Source: Gigaspora rosea (lineage: Eukaryota; Glomeromycota; Glomeromycetes; Diversisporales; Gigasporaceae). From it: a stretch of 64,000 nucleotides of DNA. The notes beneath the pieces are model-generated. The model did no database searches, had not been told where the DNA came from, and saw only the letters and a list, made by a program, of their open reading frames with translations. The stretch lies in the NCBI GenBank assembly GCA_003550325.1, contig QKWP01000029.1:176067-240066 (forward strand), written 5' to 3'. The position numbers and the translations under genes are program-made. This document shows positions 36,621 to 49,239 of the stretch, piece by piece (position 1 is the stretch's first letter; each line of letters starts with the position of its first letter).

Positions 36621-37769
36621 TTTTTTTTTACAAATAGTATAGAATGGGTTTAGATATTATTGTATTTTTTGGTTTATTTCTTTTTTTTTTTTTTTATTCG
36701 TAGTATGTTAGGGTTTTTTAATAAAATATTAATTAGAATTTTGTTCGTAGCAAGATTATATATTTGGATTTAAAATTATATGGTAAAGACTCCTGCTAGC
36801 ATTAATTTGATTATTTTTATGCATTTGCTTTTTTATTTTTTATTTTTTTTCATAACGATTTAGTTCAATTTTAAATTTCGGATGATTTATAAATACTGGC
36901 CAATCACAATGAAAGACCGCTATGTTGGTGGTCGTCATCACGTGCATTATGATCGATTAATCAACCGTGGTTATTGTGCTACATTTTACGCATTATTACT
37001 TCATCCCTCTTTATTTTTAACAAACCTTTATTATTTTCTCACTTTTTCCCATTATATCGTTTTCACAGTCATTTGTTGCTTATTACTTCATAATTTGCTA
37101 TTCGTTCACAAGTTATTTTATTTTTATTGCGGTATTGTGGGATGATAATATTTAAGAGAATGGTTTTCGCCAGAGGGAAATTCTTGTAAAAAAAAAAAAA
37201 TACAGTTCTAATAGCTTCGTTGCCCTCCCTATAGAAATTACACTCTTTTAACATCCTAATTATCACGGCTTATAACTAAACACAACAACGATTTTCATAA
37301 GTTTTTCCACGAACCGTGACAGTGGCCAATAAAATAAAACTCCATCATGCTAAGATCGTGTTATATGACTTTAATATTTGATGTAATATAAGCCCATCTC
37401 TCATGTGAACAAGTTCACTTTTCTCCAAGCGCTTTACTCTTGAAATCTCAATATCTAAAAAAAATGTCAGCTATTTTGTCAGTAACTGTTTTACTTTAGT
37501 GCATTTTAAGATTTCAACGAAACTCCTGAATATGAGATTATAAAAGATTAATTTTAAAGTTAATTTTTTAGCACTCTTCTTTAAGCTAAAAATGATATTT
37601 TTTACGATTTGTTGTCTGCGTAATTTTACGTTCTCAAAAAGTACTTCAAGTGTATAAATAAGCTACTCGAGCAATTGATTTACACTAGCCAATAAGACGA
37701 AATATGTTTATGTTTCTGATATATGTTATTCATGTTACGACTGAACTACCCACGCCGTTTCGTCTTTCA
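36621..37769. other. No supported gene
   Basis: T-rich runs (36618-36700) are followed by TATAAATA and CCAATCACAATG near 36888-36912 and an 87-codon open frame (36882-37145) rich in Tyr, Phe and Leu. The TATA/CCAAT-like words are suggestive but there is no domain signal. I leave it uncalled. Confidence 0.4.
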
Positions 37770-38730
37770 CATGCGCAAACGTGCCATTGGGGTGCTCGGT
37801 GCACTATGTAAAACAAAACTATATGTGGTATCAAATAATAATCAATCATCGACATTTTTATGACTCATAAAGATCTATGCTTCTCCAGGTTTAATTAGAT
37901 GTACAGCTTTAACGACACAAAATCACAAAGTGAAATTTCAAGAAAATTAATAATAAGATGAACTAAACTATAGAACGAAATTTGTATTTTGACCAATCAA
38001 ACTTATAAATTTATTTAAAAACTTTCCCAACCATCCAAATAAAACTGCAAATTAAAATATTTTTAGAAACAATAAATTTTACTATATGTAATGTAAAAAA
38101 AAGACTCTATAACTTCGTTGTCATAAAGAGCGTGAATCGATTTGTATTGAAGTTTTTGAGGGAAAAAAACGAATACATCCTGTGCATCTAAAAAAATTTG
38201 GCACATTTTTATATATAAAATGTTTCGATTAGTTATCAGGGAAAAACATTTAAAATCTGTCTCATTAGAATTTATATGGTACCATATTAACTGTTCTTCC
38301 AGTTTCCCGCCTACGCAGCGTCTTTCATTATTGTTTCGATATACTATTAAATCAAAACCATATATGGTATCATATGGAAATTTAATGTCGAAGATTTTTC
38401 GTGTTATATGATCTTCAATGACTTTTAATTAGATGTACGGTCTTTACGACCAAAAATTAATGATTTCAATTTTTAAATTGATCAATATAAAGTTCCAATA
38501 AACAAAGTTAAAGAACGAAATATATAATTTAATTAAAAAAAATTAACAATTTTTTCAAGCGATCCAAGTAGCAAGTGCAAGTTAAAATGGTTAGGAAAAA
38601 TGATGTTTTCCACATATATTGTAAAAATCAATTCTATAACTTTGTATGATGGTAACGAAGAATCAAGACTTTGATTAAAAAAAGGATGTAACTGTGCATC
38701 TAAAAATATTTAACAATTTTTTTATATAAG
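37770..38730. repeat. Tandem duplication of a ~450-500 bp unit
   Basis: About 37790-38220 and 38310-38730 are diverged direct copies. Shared blocks are TATATGTGGTATCA / CATATATGGTATCA, TTTTAATTAGATGTACRG, and TGTGCATCTAAAAA...TTTTTATATA. The start is also related to the arms of the 46399-47265 foldback (CATTGGGGTGCTC). Confidence 0.65.
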
Positions 38731-39149
38731 AAAATACCTCTACATAATTTATCAATCGAAGATCTTAAAAATGTCAATTATCAAAAAATACATTTTTGAT
38801 TTACTTAGTATGGCATTGACTGTAAGAGTATATGCAACACCTAGTCACTGTGCTTATAAAAAGGTAATATCTTCTCACTTGAGATTTTATTCACATAGTC
38901 GAGATAATTAATCAAGCAATTAAAACCATTCAAACATAAACATAGTCAAAACGTTTATTAAAAATAAAATAATGCATTAATTTACGACATCCTTCATCAA
39001 TTGTGCTTATTTTGGAAACGATCCAAAGCATTTTAACTGAAGATATAAAATATTTTTATTTTGATTTTGCATGATTATTTATTCTTTGGCGCAAAACCAA
39101 TTTAGCGACCCAAAAATTGAAGAAATACTGGCTCTTAATAATTACGCAC
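38731..39149. other. No gene seen
   Basis: AT-rich; nothing recognised. Confidence 0.4.
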
Positions 39150-39720
39150 GTATCACGTTAATAGAATATGTTTATCATCATAACTGAAAATGAAAGGATA
39201 GAAAGAAAGGGACACTTTAAGAACAAGTACCCAGTGATAATCACGAATGATCACCCTCGATTTTATCACTCGATTAATTTGATTGGCCAGAAATGTAAAC
39301 CAACCAGGTGATCCTTAGGGTAAGGGTAAAATTACTAAAAAATAGTAACCCTAATTCTATAGAACCTCCTAGAATTAAGGTTACTATTTTTAGTAATTTC
39401 ACCCTTATCCTAGGGAATCGAGGGCGATCATTCGTGATTATCACTGGGGTACTTGTTCTTAAATCTTCCTGAAAGAAATATATTGAATCTTAGTAACAGC
39501 ATAAATAGAATACATGAAACATCCTAAATTGAAAACATCCCAAACTAAAAACGAAAGAATCGAAAGAACTTTAAGGAATTTTACTAATAGCGTTAATAAA
39601 ACATCCCAAATTGAAAATGAAACAATCAAAAGAACTATAACGAATCTAGTAATAACGTTAATAGAATTTCAATCTGAAAGTGAAAGAATCGAAAGAGCTA
39701 TGGACTTAGTGGTAAACTAA
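39150..39720 (+). pseudogene. 66-bp (22-codon) tandem repeats, possible relic of a heptad-like protein
   Basis: Units such as ACGTTAATAGAATTTCAAAC followed by GAAAATGAAAGAATCGAAAG recur about four times with a 66-bp step (39583 to 39649). They read as ENERIERTLRNLV-like 22-residue modules. The longest open part is 39514-39720. One unit is split by a MITE at 39217-39463. Whether it was ever a gene is unclear. Confidence 0.45.
39217..39463. mobile_element. MITE with TTAA flanks and ~45 bp inverted ends
   Basis: The left end GAACAAGTACCCAGTGATAA and right end TTATCACTGGGGTACTTGTT (continuing into C) are inverse with one base indel. Pairing continues through CACGAATGATC. TTAA lies at both junctions. 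The same terminal pattern at 53832-55294 defines a family. The interior carries an inverted CCTTATCC / TTAGGGTAAGGG pair. Confidence 0.8.
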
Positions 39721-40596
39721 TGAAATACGCGAAACTATATGTATCAAGGTATATCATGTGATTTTAATCAGATATAAACTAATTTTCAATATTATTTAAT
39801 AATAACAGTTTTAATTCCGTTTTCAATCACAAATGGTGCAAATAAGGACAATATATAATAATAATACAATACTTTGGGACGTATTTGGTTCACTCTCTGA
39901 TCAGAGGATAATAAAGGAAAGTCGTTCTCAATTCAATGTTTAATGAAATAGTCTCAATGATTAATATATCCAAAACCACCGTGTATAATTTTAATTATCG
40001 ACAAATCCACGAGAAACTACAGCGAATGAAATTAGGAGATGGTCAATGGAGAGGTAATAAGAAATAATTTAAACTATCTTTACCCATTTTTATGAATTTC
40101 TGAATATTCAGTAAGACATAGGAATATGAATTGTATGAATTGATCGATTTTACAATATGCGTGATTATTATCTAAGTATATTAAGTATATAATACAAATG
40201 GGTCACTGGGACATTAAAACTTCATCTAAGTATGAATAATAATGTTTCCATTGAATCAACATAACCAAAGTCCTAAATAAGATTTCATTAATAATTTATT
40301 TTATAATTATATCAATTAATAAATGAAAATTTCTAAATTTACACACGTGTTTATTAACGAAAGAATTAAACCCCTTGCTTATAATTAGTTATAATTAGGG
40401 TAAGAGTGAGGTTTGGGATTGGGGCGAGCATAGTTTATACCAAAAATTTGCAAGGAATTTTTTTTTTGTTAGAAGCCAAAAGGTGGTTCATAATCGAAAT
40501 TTTGAGAAATAACAGTACCCCGTGTGTACACACTAGTGTACAAATAGTAATTCTCTTAATAAATATGATTTATGAGTATATTATGAATAGTAAATA
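39721..40596. other. Intergenic; partial TTAGGG-core MITE at 40385-40540
   Basis: ATTAGGGTAAGAGTGAGG followed by TTTGCAAGGAATTTTTT, as in the core of the other MITEs. Clear ends were not seen. No gene. Confidence 0.5.
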
Positions 40597-41280
40597 TTAA
40601 TGGCTATCCGTTTCACATTTGTACTAAATTTAGTACAATATAAAAAAATATTTTTTGAGCCATCTATTTAATAAATTTTATTCAAACTTTACTCAAATAA
40701 ATTTTGATATAAGACTAAAATTTGTGTACAATTTGAATTATATTTATTAATAAAAATTTTTTATAAATTAGTTTTAAAACTATTGTTTTTTTTTGAAATT
40801 TTCTGTACTTAATTTAGTACAGTAATAAAAATTAATTTTGCTAAAAATTTTTGATAAAATTGTAAAAATATAAAATTTTTAGATTATATTGGTTCTAATT
40901 TAATTGTAAAAAAATTATTTTATTTAAAAAATAATTTTTTAAAATACTTTATATAAGCCTGTTTTATGGTAATACAAGTCTAAATATAGTTAGTCTATTT
41001 CTATATTGTATAGTAAATCATATGTTTTTATTATAAAAAAATTGCTAAACTTAAATTTCTTATAACTTTTTATCTACTGATCCAATTTTAATGATTTTAC
41101 TACTATTAAAATCAGAAAAGCTAGCTCTACAACATATTAAAATTTGAAAGAAATTTAATCAAAAATTTTACTATTTATTTTTTTTTTTAAAAAATTTGAC
41201 TAAAACTTTAATATTAAAAAAATATCTAAATAATTTTATTATTTCTAATATATTGTATATTAATATAGAGCATTTCTATT

Positions 41281-41595
41281 TGTACACGGGGTGTTTGAAC
41301 ACTGTACTACACAAATCATATAGAAAAATGCAGCAGTATGCAGATCATTTTTTGTACAACAAACATAAAGAAAAAAAAACAAAAATTAATTGTATCTTTA
41401 AAATTTTGTTTAAGAAACAATCTATGAGCTCTAAGAAAAAAAAATTCCTTGTAAAATTTTGGTATAAACTATGCCACCCTGCCCCATCCCAGTTCTTACC
41501 CTAACCCTAATATTAATTAAATTATTTTTTATTTTAATAAAAAATCTTTTAATTTATAAAAATTATTATACTCGTGTTCAAACACCCCGTGTACA
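41281..41595. mobile_element. MITE with perfect 22-bp inverted termini
   Basis: TGTACACGGGGTGTTTGAAC (41281 on, plus two more bases) is matched exactly in inverse at 41574-41595. The interior contains CTTACCCTAACCCTAAT and AAAAAAAATTCCTTGTAAAA on the reverse strand, the shared MITE core. Confidence 0.87.
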
Positions 41596-41784
41596 ATTAG
41601 TTATTTTCATTAATATAATATATTAAAAATTTTATAATTAATAATTTATTTAATTAAAACTAAGTTTTAGAATTAAATATACTATAGTTTAAATAATAAA
41701 AATAAATAAAATATATTTTAGTTAAATTTTTTTAAAACTTAATTATTGAATTTTATATTGAATTATTATATAAATCTTTAAAAA

Positions 41785-41905
41785 TTTATAACTTTTGATC
41801 CACTAATCCAATTTAGATAATTTAACTATTAAAATGATTCTCTCAATGAGATAATTATTTTGATAGTTAATTATTTAAATTGGATCTGTGGATCAAAAGT
41901 TATAG
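41785..41905. repeat. Short foldback, relative of the 911-2252 arms
   Basis: AACTTTTGATCCACTAATCC and GGATCTGTGGATCAAAAGTT pair around AATGATTCTCTCAATGAGAT. One more half-copy lies at 41065-41105. Confidence 0.75.
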
Positions 41906-42528
41906 GCCTTTTATTATTAAAATAAAAAAATAAAAAAAAAAAAGATAAAAAATTAATAAAAAAAAAAAAAAATTTTTTTTATATAATAACTTTAAATAAA
42001 ATTTTACAGACTTTTTTGTAATTGTTATACCAAGTTACTTGAATAATAGCACAAAGCAACAAGTGATTTTAATTAGTTAACTTTTACAAAAACTAAATTT
42101 TTTAGATATTTATTAATTTTTTTAAAAAAATTAAACAAATTTGAATTTTTTAAAAAAATATTAAATCAAAAAATTATAATTCATTTTTTTAAAAAGATGT
42201 TTTATATATACTCAGTTATTATATATATTTTTTTGATTGCTTATTAATATGTAAAAATTTGAGCTATTGTATTTAATTAAAGTATATAAAAATGGTATAT
42301 TATATTTAATAAAATTATCAATATACAAATTTTTTTAAACTTGCAAAATAAAACTTTTGTTGAATTAGCTAACTTTTAAATATACCAAAATAAAGTATAA
42401 ATATATATTTATATATTATATAAATTTAATTTAAAGTTAATAAGAAAAATTTTTCAAAATTTAAATTTTATAACTGTACTAAATTCAGTATTTTGTACTA
42501 AATTAGTACAGCAAACGGATAGCCATTA

Positions 42529-44019
42529 ATGAATTTGAGAAGATTTTTAAAATACTTCGATTAATATAAATCAATAACAATGAGCCAAACAAGGATCCAT
42601 GAATTTGAGTAATTAATTTATCATTAATAAATAATGCTTATATACTTATTAAGAATATATTGTCAGATTTATGTTCAAAAAGTAATAAATTAAATACCTC
42701 TCAATTAAAATTTGTGATTCTAAATTTGACATCATGGCAAATATTTTTTTTCATGAGAGAAATTGTTATTATAAATATTAATTGAATATGAATATCTAAA
42801 TTTATTTAAATACCCTAATCATCTTATATTGTATATATACAGTTTTCTCATCAACTGAAATTCTAATTATTCACTAAAAAAAATTATTAATTTGCAATAA
42901 TTTACCGTATACAATAAGTTATTGTACTAATATCATGGACTTTATAAATTAAAATTCAAAAAAGGTGGATTTGTAATCGTGTATGGCCTTGAACAAATTG
43001 GATCGCATTAATAAAAATAACTCTATTTTAAATCGAATTATGACACTTAAATTGTTAAATCAAGACTAGCTGCAAATAACTTATAAATATTTGATAATTC
43101 AAAGTTAGTAGATTTTGTTACAATTCATTTATTAAGATTTATTAATAAATATTCAAATCTTGAATCCAAAAACTTTTACAATGCCATGGGATGTCAAAGA
43201 GATGTAGGCACAAATAATTTTTTAATGAGTTCCTTGTTTTCGTTTTGAGACAATTAATTTATAAACATAAGTCTATAGAGATTTATATTATAGTTTGTGT
43301 CATCTTTGTGCAGTTGCAATTCTAAAAATTTTCATTGGTCCTTGTTATAAAAGAGTTGAAATTGCTCCGGTTATTCCAATTGAAATTCAATTGCAATTGT
43401 AATATATGCATTTAGAGCAAAATCCAGGTGCAACATTGAGATGATGATAAAAAAAAAGTAAACATTTTTTTAGCTTTTATGTTAGTTTTTTCCTGGATTA
43501 GAATATAAGACTGCCAACTTCGTTAATAAATTTATAATCCCTTATATTTGATTAAAATCATTACAATACATTCTTAGTAATTAATAAGGCATATTATTAC
43601 AAGACTTGCAATTGGAAATGAAATTTCATGCATAAATTTCTAGCCATATAAATATTTCATTTACCATGTCACATGAGCATGAATGTAATGATTCTGCAAT
43701 AAAAACAGTCAGGCTTATAAATCAAATTTCTGTCAAAATTGACTATAAAACAAGCCAACTCTAAAACTCGGAGAAATAATATGTCTGTATAATAACAAAT
43801 ATCAATTTTATTTGAATAATAGCAAACATTTTGTAAAAGAGAGAATCAAATTTGGATTATGTTGATGTTATTTATCATTTTTTTTTAAAAAAAAAATCCA
43901 ATAACATCAATATGTTAATCTTTAATAATCTTCAATATATTCGATAGGCTTGCTTGCTAAAGTTGCTAATATATATTGTAATGGTTTTTTAAATGAACCA
44001 ACAAATAAATAATAAATTT
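42529..44019. other. No gene seen; 3' flank of the kinase gene
   Basis: AT-rich; nothing recognised. The kinase terminator region must lie within 43900-44019 but no specific signal stands out. Confidence 0.5.
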
Positions 44020-45495
44020 TTAACATAATTTTTTATGATAAATACCTCTAACAGCTGATATTCTTTGAGTGTCGATAATTATGCTTGTATACATAGAATC
44101 AGGATGTTTTGGTGAGACAATTGGCAATTCTTTGACTATTTTATCCGCATCTAAGAATTGCTTTTAATTTTATCTGCACCATATGAATTTCCTGTTGTCC
44201 ATTCTTTAAGCTTATTCCAAATATCGTAAGCAGTAGGACGTTTTTGTGGATCTGAATCCATGCACTGTTTAGCTAATTCGATATAGCAATCCGGAGTTCC
44301 AGGAGCAAAATCGGGCCGTAATTCAATACAACAAATCTTTATCGCAAGCTCGTGATCAAATTGATAACCATCAAAGTGCCTTTGTCCAGTTGACATCTCT
44401 GACATAATGACTCCAAAACCGTAAATGTCAGCAGCTTCTGTAAGCTTTTGACCTGATAAAACTTCTGGAGCAACATATGGCATAACTCCGTAAATATAAC
44501 CTCCTAGACCACTATCAACACTCCTTTTAGACAATCCCATATCTGCAATGCAAGATCGCATACCCTTATTAACGTCTTCATCTTGTAAAATATTACCACT
44601 ATGTAAGTCTGCATGAATATATCCTGCACCATGAATTTTGTATAAATCCCATGCAACATCTTTAAGTAGGTTTAATTTAGTTACCCAGGTAAGATCCTGA
44701 AATTTTGTTCTTAAAAATTTATGCAGGCTTCCATTATCTGCATGTCGAAATACCATCAAATATTCGTTTGTTTCAGTGTTTTTGGTTAATCCATATATAT
44801 TTAGATTACTACCATACAAACTACATTTCACCAGATTTTCAAACTTTGTGAATTTATACAATATTTTAGTCCAAAATTTGTTCTAATAAATTACAGTAGA
44901 GTTCCAATCCGGATAACGTTTGTCCGAATAATTATCGGATAGTCGAGTAAATTTCGAATCGGATACTCGGACAACTGATAGTTTATGGATTAACCGGATA
45001 TCGATCTGTTTATCCGATCTGAATTATCCGGATAATTCGGATACGAATGAACGGATGACAGATTTACCCGGATTGGACCTCTAAATTGCAGCATCAATAA
45101 ATTATTTAACTTACCTCTTTCAAAAATCGAGAGGACTTTCCTTTGAACCAGGTAAGGTTTTGAGTGCAACAATGCTAGATGGTTTACGTGTTCTTGTATA
45201 GTTATCCCAATCATCACTATTAATTTTTCGTATACCATCCAACCAGGTTGCAGAAAATATAGAACCAAATCCTCCTTCGCCAATTTTCTTAATATTATCT
45301 AATCTGTCATATGGAATCCATACAACAATAAGTTCGTAAGCATTAGTTCTAAGCTGAAAGCCTTTAATGCAAGCGTCAATCTCCTTATTTCCACTTGTCC
45401 ATTTTTGCATTGTTATTTCAGGATCACATGTCTGACACCATGCTTTAAAAGTGTTGTATTCATTACAGTGTGTACATTTTCCATAGTCAATATCT
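44020..45495 (-). CDS. TKL-type protein kinase (kinase end of the split locus)
   Basis: Exon 45495-45115 reads YGKCTHCNEYNTF and WCQTCDPE (paired CxxC, zinc-binding in appearance), WTSGNKEID, a Gly loop IGEGGFGSIF and VALK with the ATP-anchoring lysine. Exon 44843-44020 has IHADLHSGNIL (catalytic loop), ADMGL in place of DFG, YVAPEVL (APE), then SPKHPDSMYTS near the end. The donor is GTAAGT at 45114; I prefer the acceptor at 44844, with 44883 as an alternative. Two A/T runs are each one base short and shift the frame: 45122-45126 (after SPLDF) and 44162-44165 (after ADKIK). The catalytic residues are present, so it is a recent loss or an assembly error. The family is hugely expanded in Rhizophagus. 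It probably continues upstream through the microexon array. Confidence 0.85.
44897..45083. mobile_element. hAT MITE in the kinase intron
   Basis: The ends are TAGAGTTCCAATCCGG and the reverse complement of TAGAGGTCCAATCCGG. The 8-bp duplication is AATTACAG (44889-44896) and AATTGCAG (45084-45091), with one mismatch. The core is made of TTATCCGGAT / ATCCGGATAA words. Removing it leaves an intron of about 76 nt, a normal length here. Confidence 0.87.
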
Positions 45496-46398
45496 CTTTA
45501 AATCGTCAATTGCATATTTTTATATTAGTTATCTACGATCTAAGCTTGAACGCAGGTAATTTTATGCTCACCGGCTGATGATCATGGATAATATAAGTAG
45601 TAAATATTCATGAATTTAAATAGCCTGTTTTAATAATTATATGAATAAACATATTTAATACTCACTCACTAAATTAATATAAATCAAAAGAAATTAATAG
45701 TAAATACTCATGAATTCAAATAGCTTATTTTTAAAACTTAGATTAATAAATGCTCTTTATACTCACAACCTAAAATGAAATTAATTATAAATATTAGTGA
45801 ATATGAATGGTTTACATTAAATGCTAATATGAATCGATTTTAGTTATACTTACTCACTGAATTAATGCAAACAAAATGAAGTTCAATAGTAAAAATTCAT
45901 TAACTGTTAACTTGAATTGCATATTTTAAATACTTAAATCAAAAAATGTTCTTGATACTTACTAACTAAATTAATATAAGCAAAATAAAAACCATAGTAA
46001 ATATTCATGAGCACGAAATGCTTAAATATTCTTATACTTACACTCTAAATGGGCATAAATAAATTGAAATTAAATAGTAAATACGCGTTAATTTGAAATG
46101 CTTAATTTAATATTTGGATTATTAAATGTTCTTTATACTCACCGACTAAATTAATGTAATAAATTACAGTAGTAATATTCATGATCTTAATACAGAAATT
46201 TATTTTAAATATTTAGATTAATAAATGTTTTTTACTCACCGACTAAATTAATGTGAAGGATATAGTAATATTCATGAATTTGAAGTGCTTATTCTAAACA
46301 TTTAAATTAGATCTTCCTTATACTCACGCACTAAATTATAAAATAAAATTAAAAGATGAAATAAATAGCTTATTTTAAGTATTTACATATACTTTATT

Positions 46399-47265
46399 AA
46401 GGACCTGCATTTCAGCACATGCCTCATTGGAGTATTCGGTCAACTATGTAAATCATAACTATATGTGGTACCATATAAAATTAACTATTAAGGAATTTTT
46501 GAATTTAATGATCAGGAAGTGATTAAAATAGTGACTTGGGTTATTTATCACTTTTTATAGTAAAGAATGACTTGTATGTTTTTAGATGTCTAGAACGAAT
46601 AGCGTTACTTTTTTCAATTATCTTAATAAATCGATTCTTAAACACCTTTATTTGTATCTAGTATTAAATTTTTGTCCAAAATGAAAATACCTCTCTAAAA
46701 TACCGGTAGTTTACAACATGAAATAGAATTTTTGTAAAGATTCAACTTGAAATTTAAATATTAATGTTTAAAAAGTTTAAACGTAGCTTTGTTATAAGGG
46801 TGTTTAATTAAGAAAAATAAAGCTATTCTCTCTAGATATCTAAAAACATACGAGTCACTCTTTACTATTAAATTATATAAAAAGTGATAAATTATCCCAG
46901 TCACTATCTTGATTACTACCTGATCATTAATTTAATTAAAAAAATCCTTAATAATTAATTTTTACATGGTACAACATATAGTATAGATCTACATAGCTGA
47001 ACACCCCAATGCCTTATGCTTAAAAAAAGTTTATGACTCAAATAGCAAAACCTAAAAATGCTAACACTTATATGCTTAGAAAACGGAGTTCCTGATATAA
47101 AAGTTTCTAGAGCCTATATTAATCAGGTCTGGCACTTTTGTAGACAGCACGAAGGTGCAAATCCAAAATATTTGACACTTTGTGTGCTCATAAGTACTTT
47201 CATAACTCAATGTAATAGTGCCGACGCAGCATTTATATTTTCAACATGAGCACATGCAGATCCTT
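46399..47265. mobile_element. Foldback element in the microexon array
   Basis: The ends AAGGACCTGCAT and ATGCAGATCCTT are inverse. Long arms follow: CATTGGAGTATTCGG...AACTATATGTGGTACCATA against the inverse at 46960-47025. It lies between triplets 46328 and 47280. Confidence 0.8.
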
Positions 47266-47340
47266 GTTCTTATACTCACAATCTAAATTAATATAAATAA
47301 AATGTAAATATTCAAGAACTTAAATTATTTTTAATGCTTC

Positions 47341-47584
47341 TGTAAAGTCCCGAAAATAAGTAATCCTTTAATTTTAATAGATAAAATACTAAAAAATAAA
47401 AATATGCAACCTGTTTAAAATTGCTATATATAATAAAATTACCGGTAGAATATAATTTATTAATATGGGTCAATAGTAATTAAGTATTTCAAAGTTACTG
47501 AATTTAAATGAATTTAAACAATTTTTTAAAAAAATTTAACGAAATTATGGATTAAAAGGTTGCTTATTTTCGGGAATTTACTGT
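47341..47584. mobile_element. MITE, TCCCGAAAATAAG termini, in the array
   Basis: TGTAAAGTCCCGAAAATAAG is matched by the inverse of CAGTAAATTCCCGAAAATAAG at the right end. It lies between triplets 47280 and 47597. Confidence 0.82.
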
Positions 47585-47962
47585 ATTTATACTTACATTC
47601 TAAATAAAATAAATATTTATAAAATTTATAACTTATTTTAAAGTCAATTAATAACTGTTCTTTATATTCACGGTCTAAATTAATATAATATAAATAAAAT
47701 CTAACAGTAAATATCTATAAACTCGAATGGTTTATTTTAAAGTTAGACTAATCAATATTTTTTATACTTACAAACTAAATAAATTTAAATAGTAAATATT
47801 TCTAAATTTTGAATATTTCTAAATGCTTATATTAATAAGTGTTTTTTATACTTACCCACTAAAATGATTGTGAATAATAAACATAAAATTTAAATTATTT
47901 TCATACTCATGGACTAATAAAAACAAATTTTAATATTAAATACGTATTAAAAACTTAGGGTT

Positions 47963-48242
47963 TTATAATTCATTGCACCTGCAATACATTGCACCCCTTC
48001 TATTAATTAAAAATTTTGCCTATGAAACCACCTTTGGAGTTCTAATAAAAAATACTCCTCGTGAAATTTTAGCATAAACTGTACCCCTGCTTCATTCCAG
48101 GCCTTAACCCTAACCCTAATATTAATTAAATTTTATTTTTTGCTTTGATAAAAATTTCTTTAATTGTTTGTTACACAAAATCGATGATCCATATAGTTAT
48201 AATAGGGGGAGCAATATATTGCACCGTGCAATAAATTATAAA
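47963..48242. mobile_element. TTAGGG-core MITE in the array (first)
   Basis: The ends TTATAATTCATTGCAC and GTGCAATAAATTATAA are inverse. The core has CTTAACCCTAACCCTAAT and a GAAACCACCTTTGGAGTTCT block. It lies between triplets 47911 and 48291. Confidence 0.8.
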
Positions 48243-49239
48243 TTCCAAAAACTTAAATAGCTTATTTAAATTAAATAATTTTATACTTACGGACTGAATT
48301 AATATCAATTAAATAATTAAATTATACATATTATAATAATTAGATTAATAAATAGTTTTATACTTACTCACTAAAATATAAATAAAATAAAATTAATACA
48401 AATATCTTAATTCAAATGCATGATTATAAAACTTAAATACTATTATTTTCATATTTACAGGCTAAATTAATACAAATAAAAAAATTTATTAATTAATTTT
48501 ACTTTAAAAGTTTAAAACAATAATAGTTTGTATACTTGCGCACTAAATTTACATAAATAAATGAAAATAAATATGTAATAAATATTTATAATGTTAAATT
48601 GTTTATTAAATATTTAAATTAATAAGATTTTTGCATTTACCTGCTAAATTAAAATAATTAATATAATAATTTTGGATAGTTTTTATATATTTAAATTAAT
48701 CAATAATAGTTTGTATACTTACAAATTAAATTTATATAAATAAAATAAAATAAATAATATATATTTATGATTTGGCTTATTTTAAATATTTAAGTTAATA
48801 AATACTTTCATACTTACTTTCTAATTTATATATATAAATAAAGATAATTATAAATTTGAACTATTTTATTTTAATTATTTTAATAATAAATATTTTTATA
48901 CTTACCTACGATAATAAATTAAATAAATTAAGAATCTTAATAAATTTACATCTTTATATTTATTATATTTACCGACTAATTATTACATATTTAAAATAAA
49001 TAACCAAATAAATATATCATACTTACTCGCTAAAATAAATAAAATAAATTTAAATATACTATTTTAGATAATTATATTAGTAAATCTTTTATACTTACTT
49101 GCTAAACAAAAATATATAGGCAAAATATAAATATAATAAATTTGAATAGTAAATATTTATAGGTTGATAATTTATTTAAATATTTAGGCTATTTATTGCT
49201 TTAATACTTACTCACTAAATTAATATAGATAAAAATCAA

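Larger units (their letters stand above)
40597..42528. mobile_element. 1.9 kb element with TTAATGGCTATCCGTTT termini
   Basis: TTAATGGCTATCCGTTT at the left is matched exactly by AAACGGATAGCCATTAA at the right, with further subterminal TACTAAATTTAGTAC words on both sides. TTAA at both junctions could be the target site. The interior is A/T-rich and without open frames. It holds another MITE (41281-41595) and a foldback (41785-41905). Confidence 0.8.

Noticed and set aside
36882-37145. 87-codon frame after TATAAATA and CCAAT-like words
   Set aside because: Composition is low-complexity, with no domain, no second copy and no splice evidence.
44846-45114. Kinase intron ending at TTATTAG (44883)
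   Set aside because: Without the MITE it would be only 37 nt; the acceptor at 44844 gives 76 nt and a family-like N-lobe spacing.
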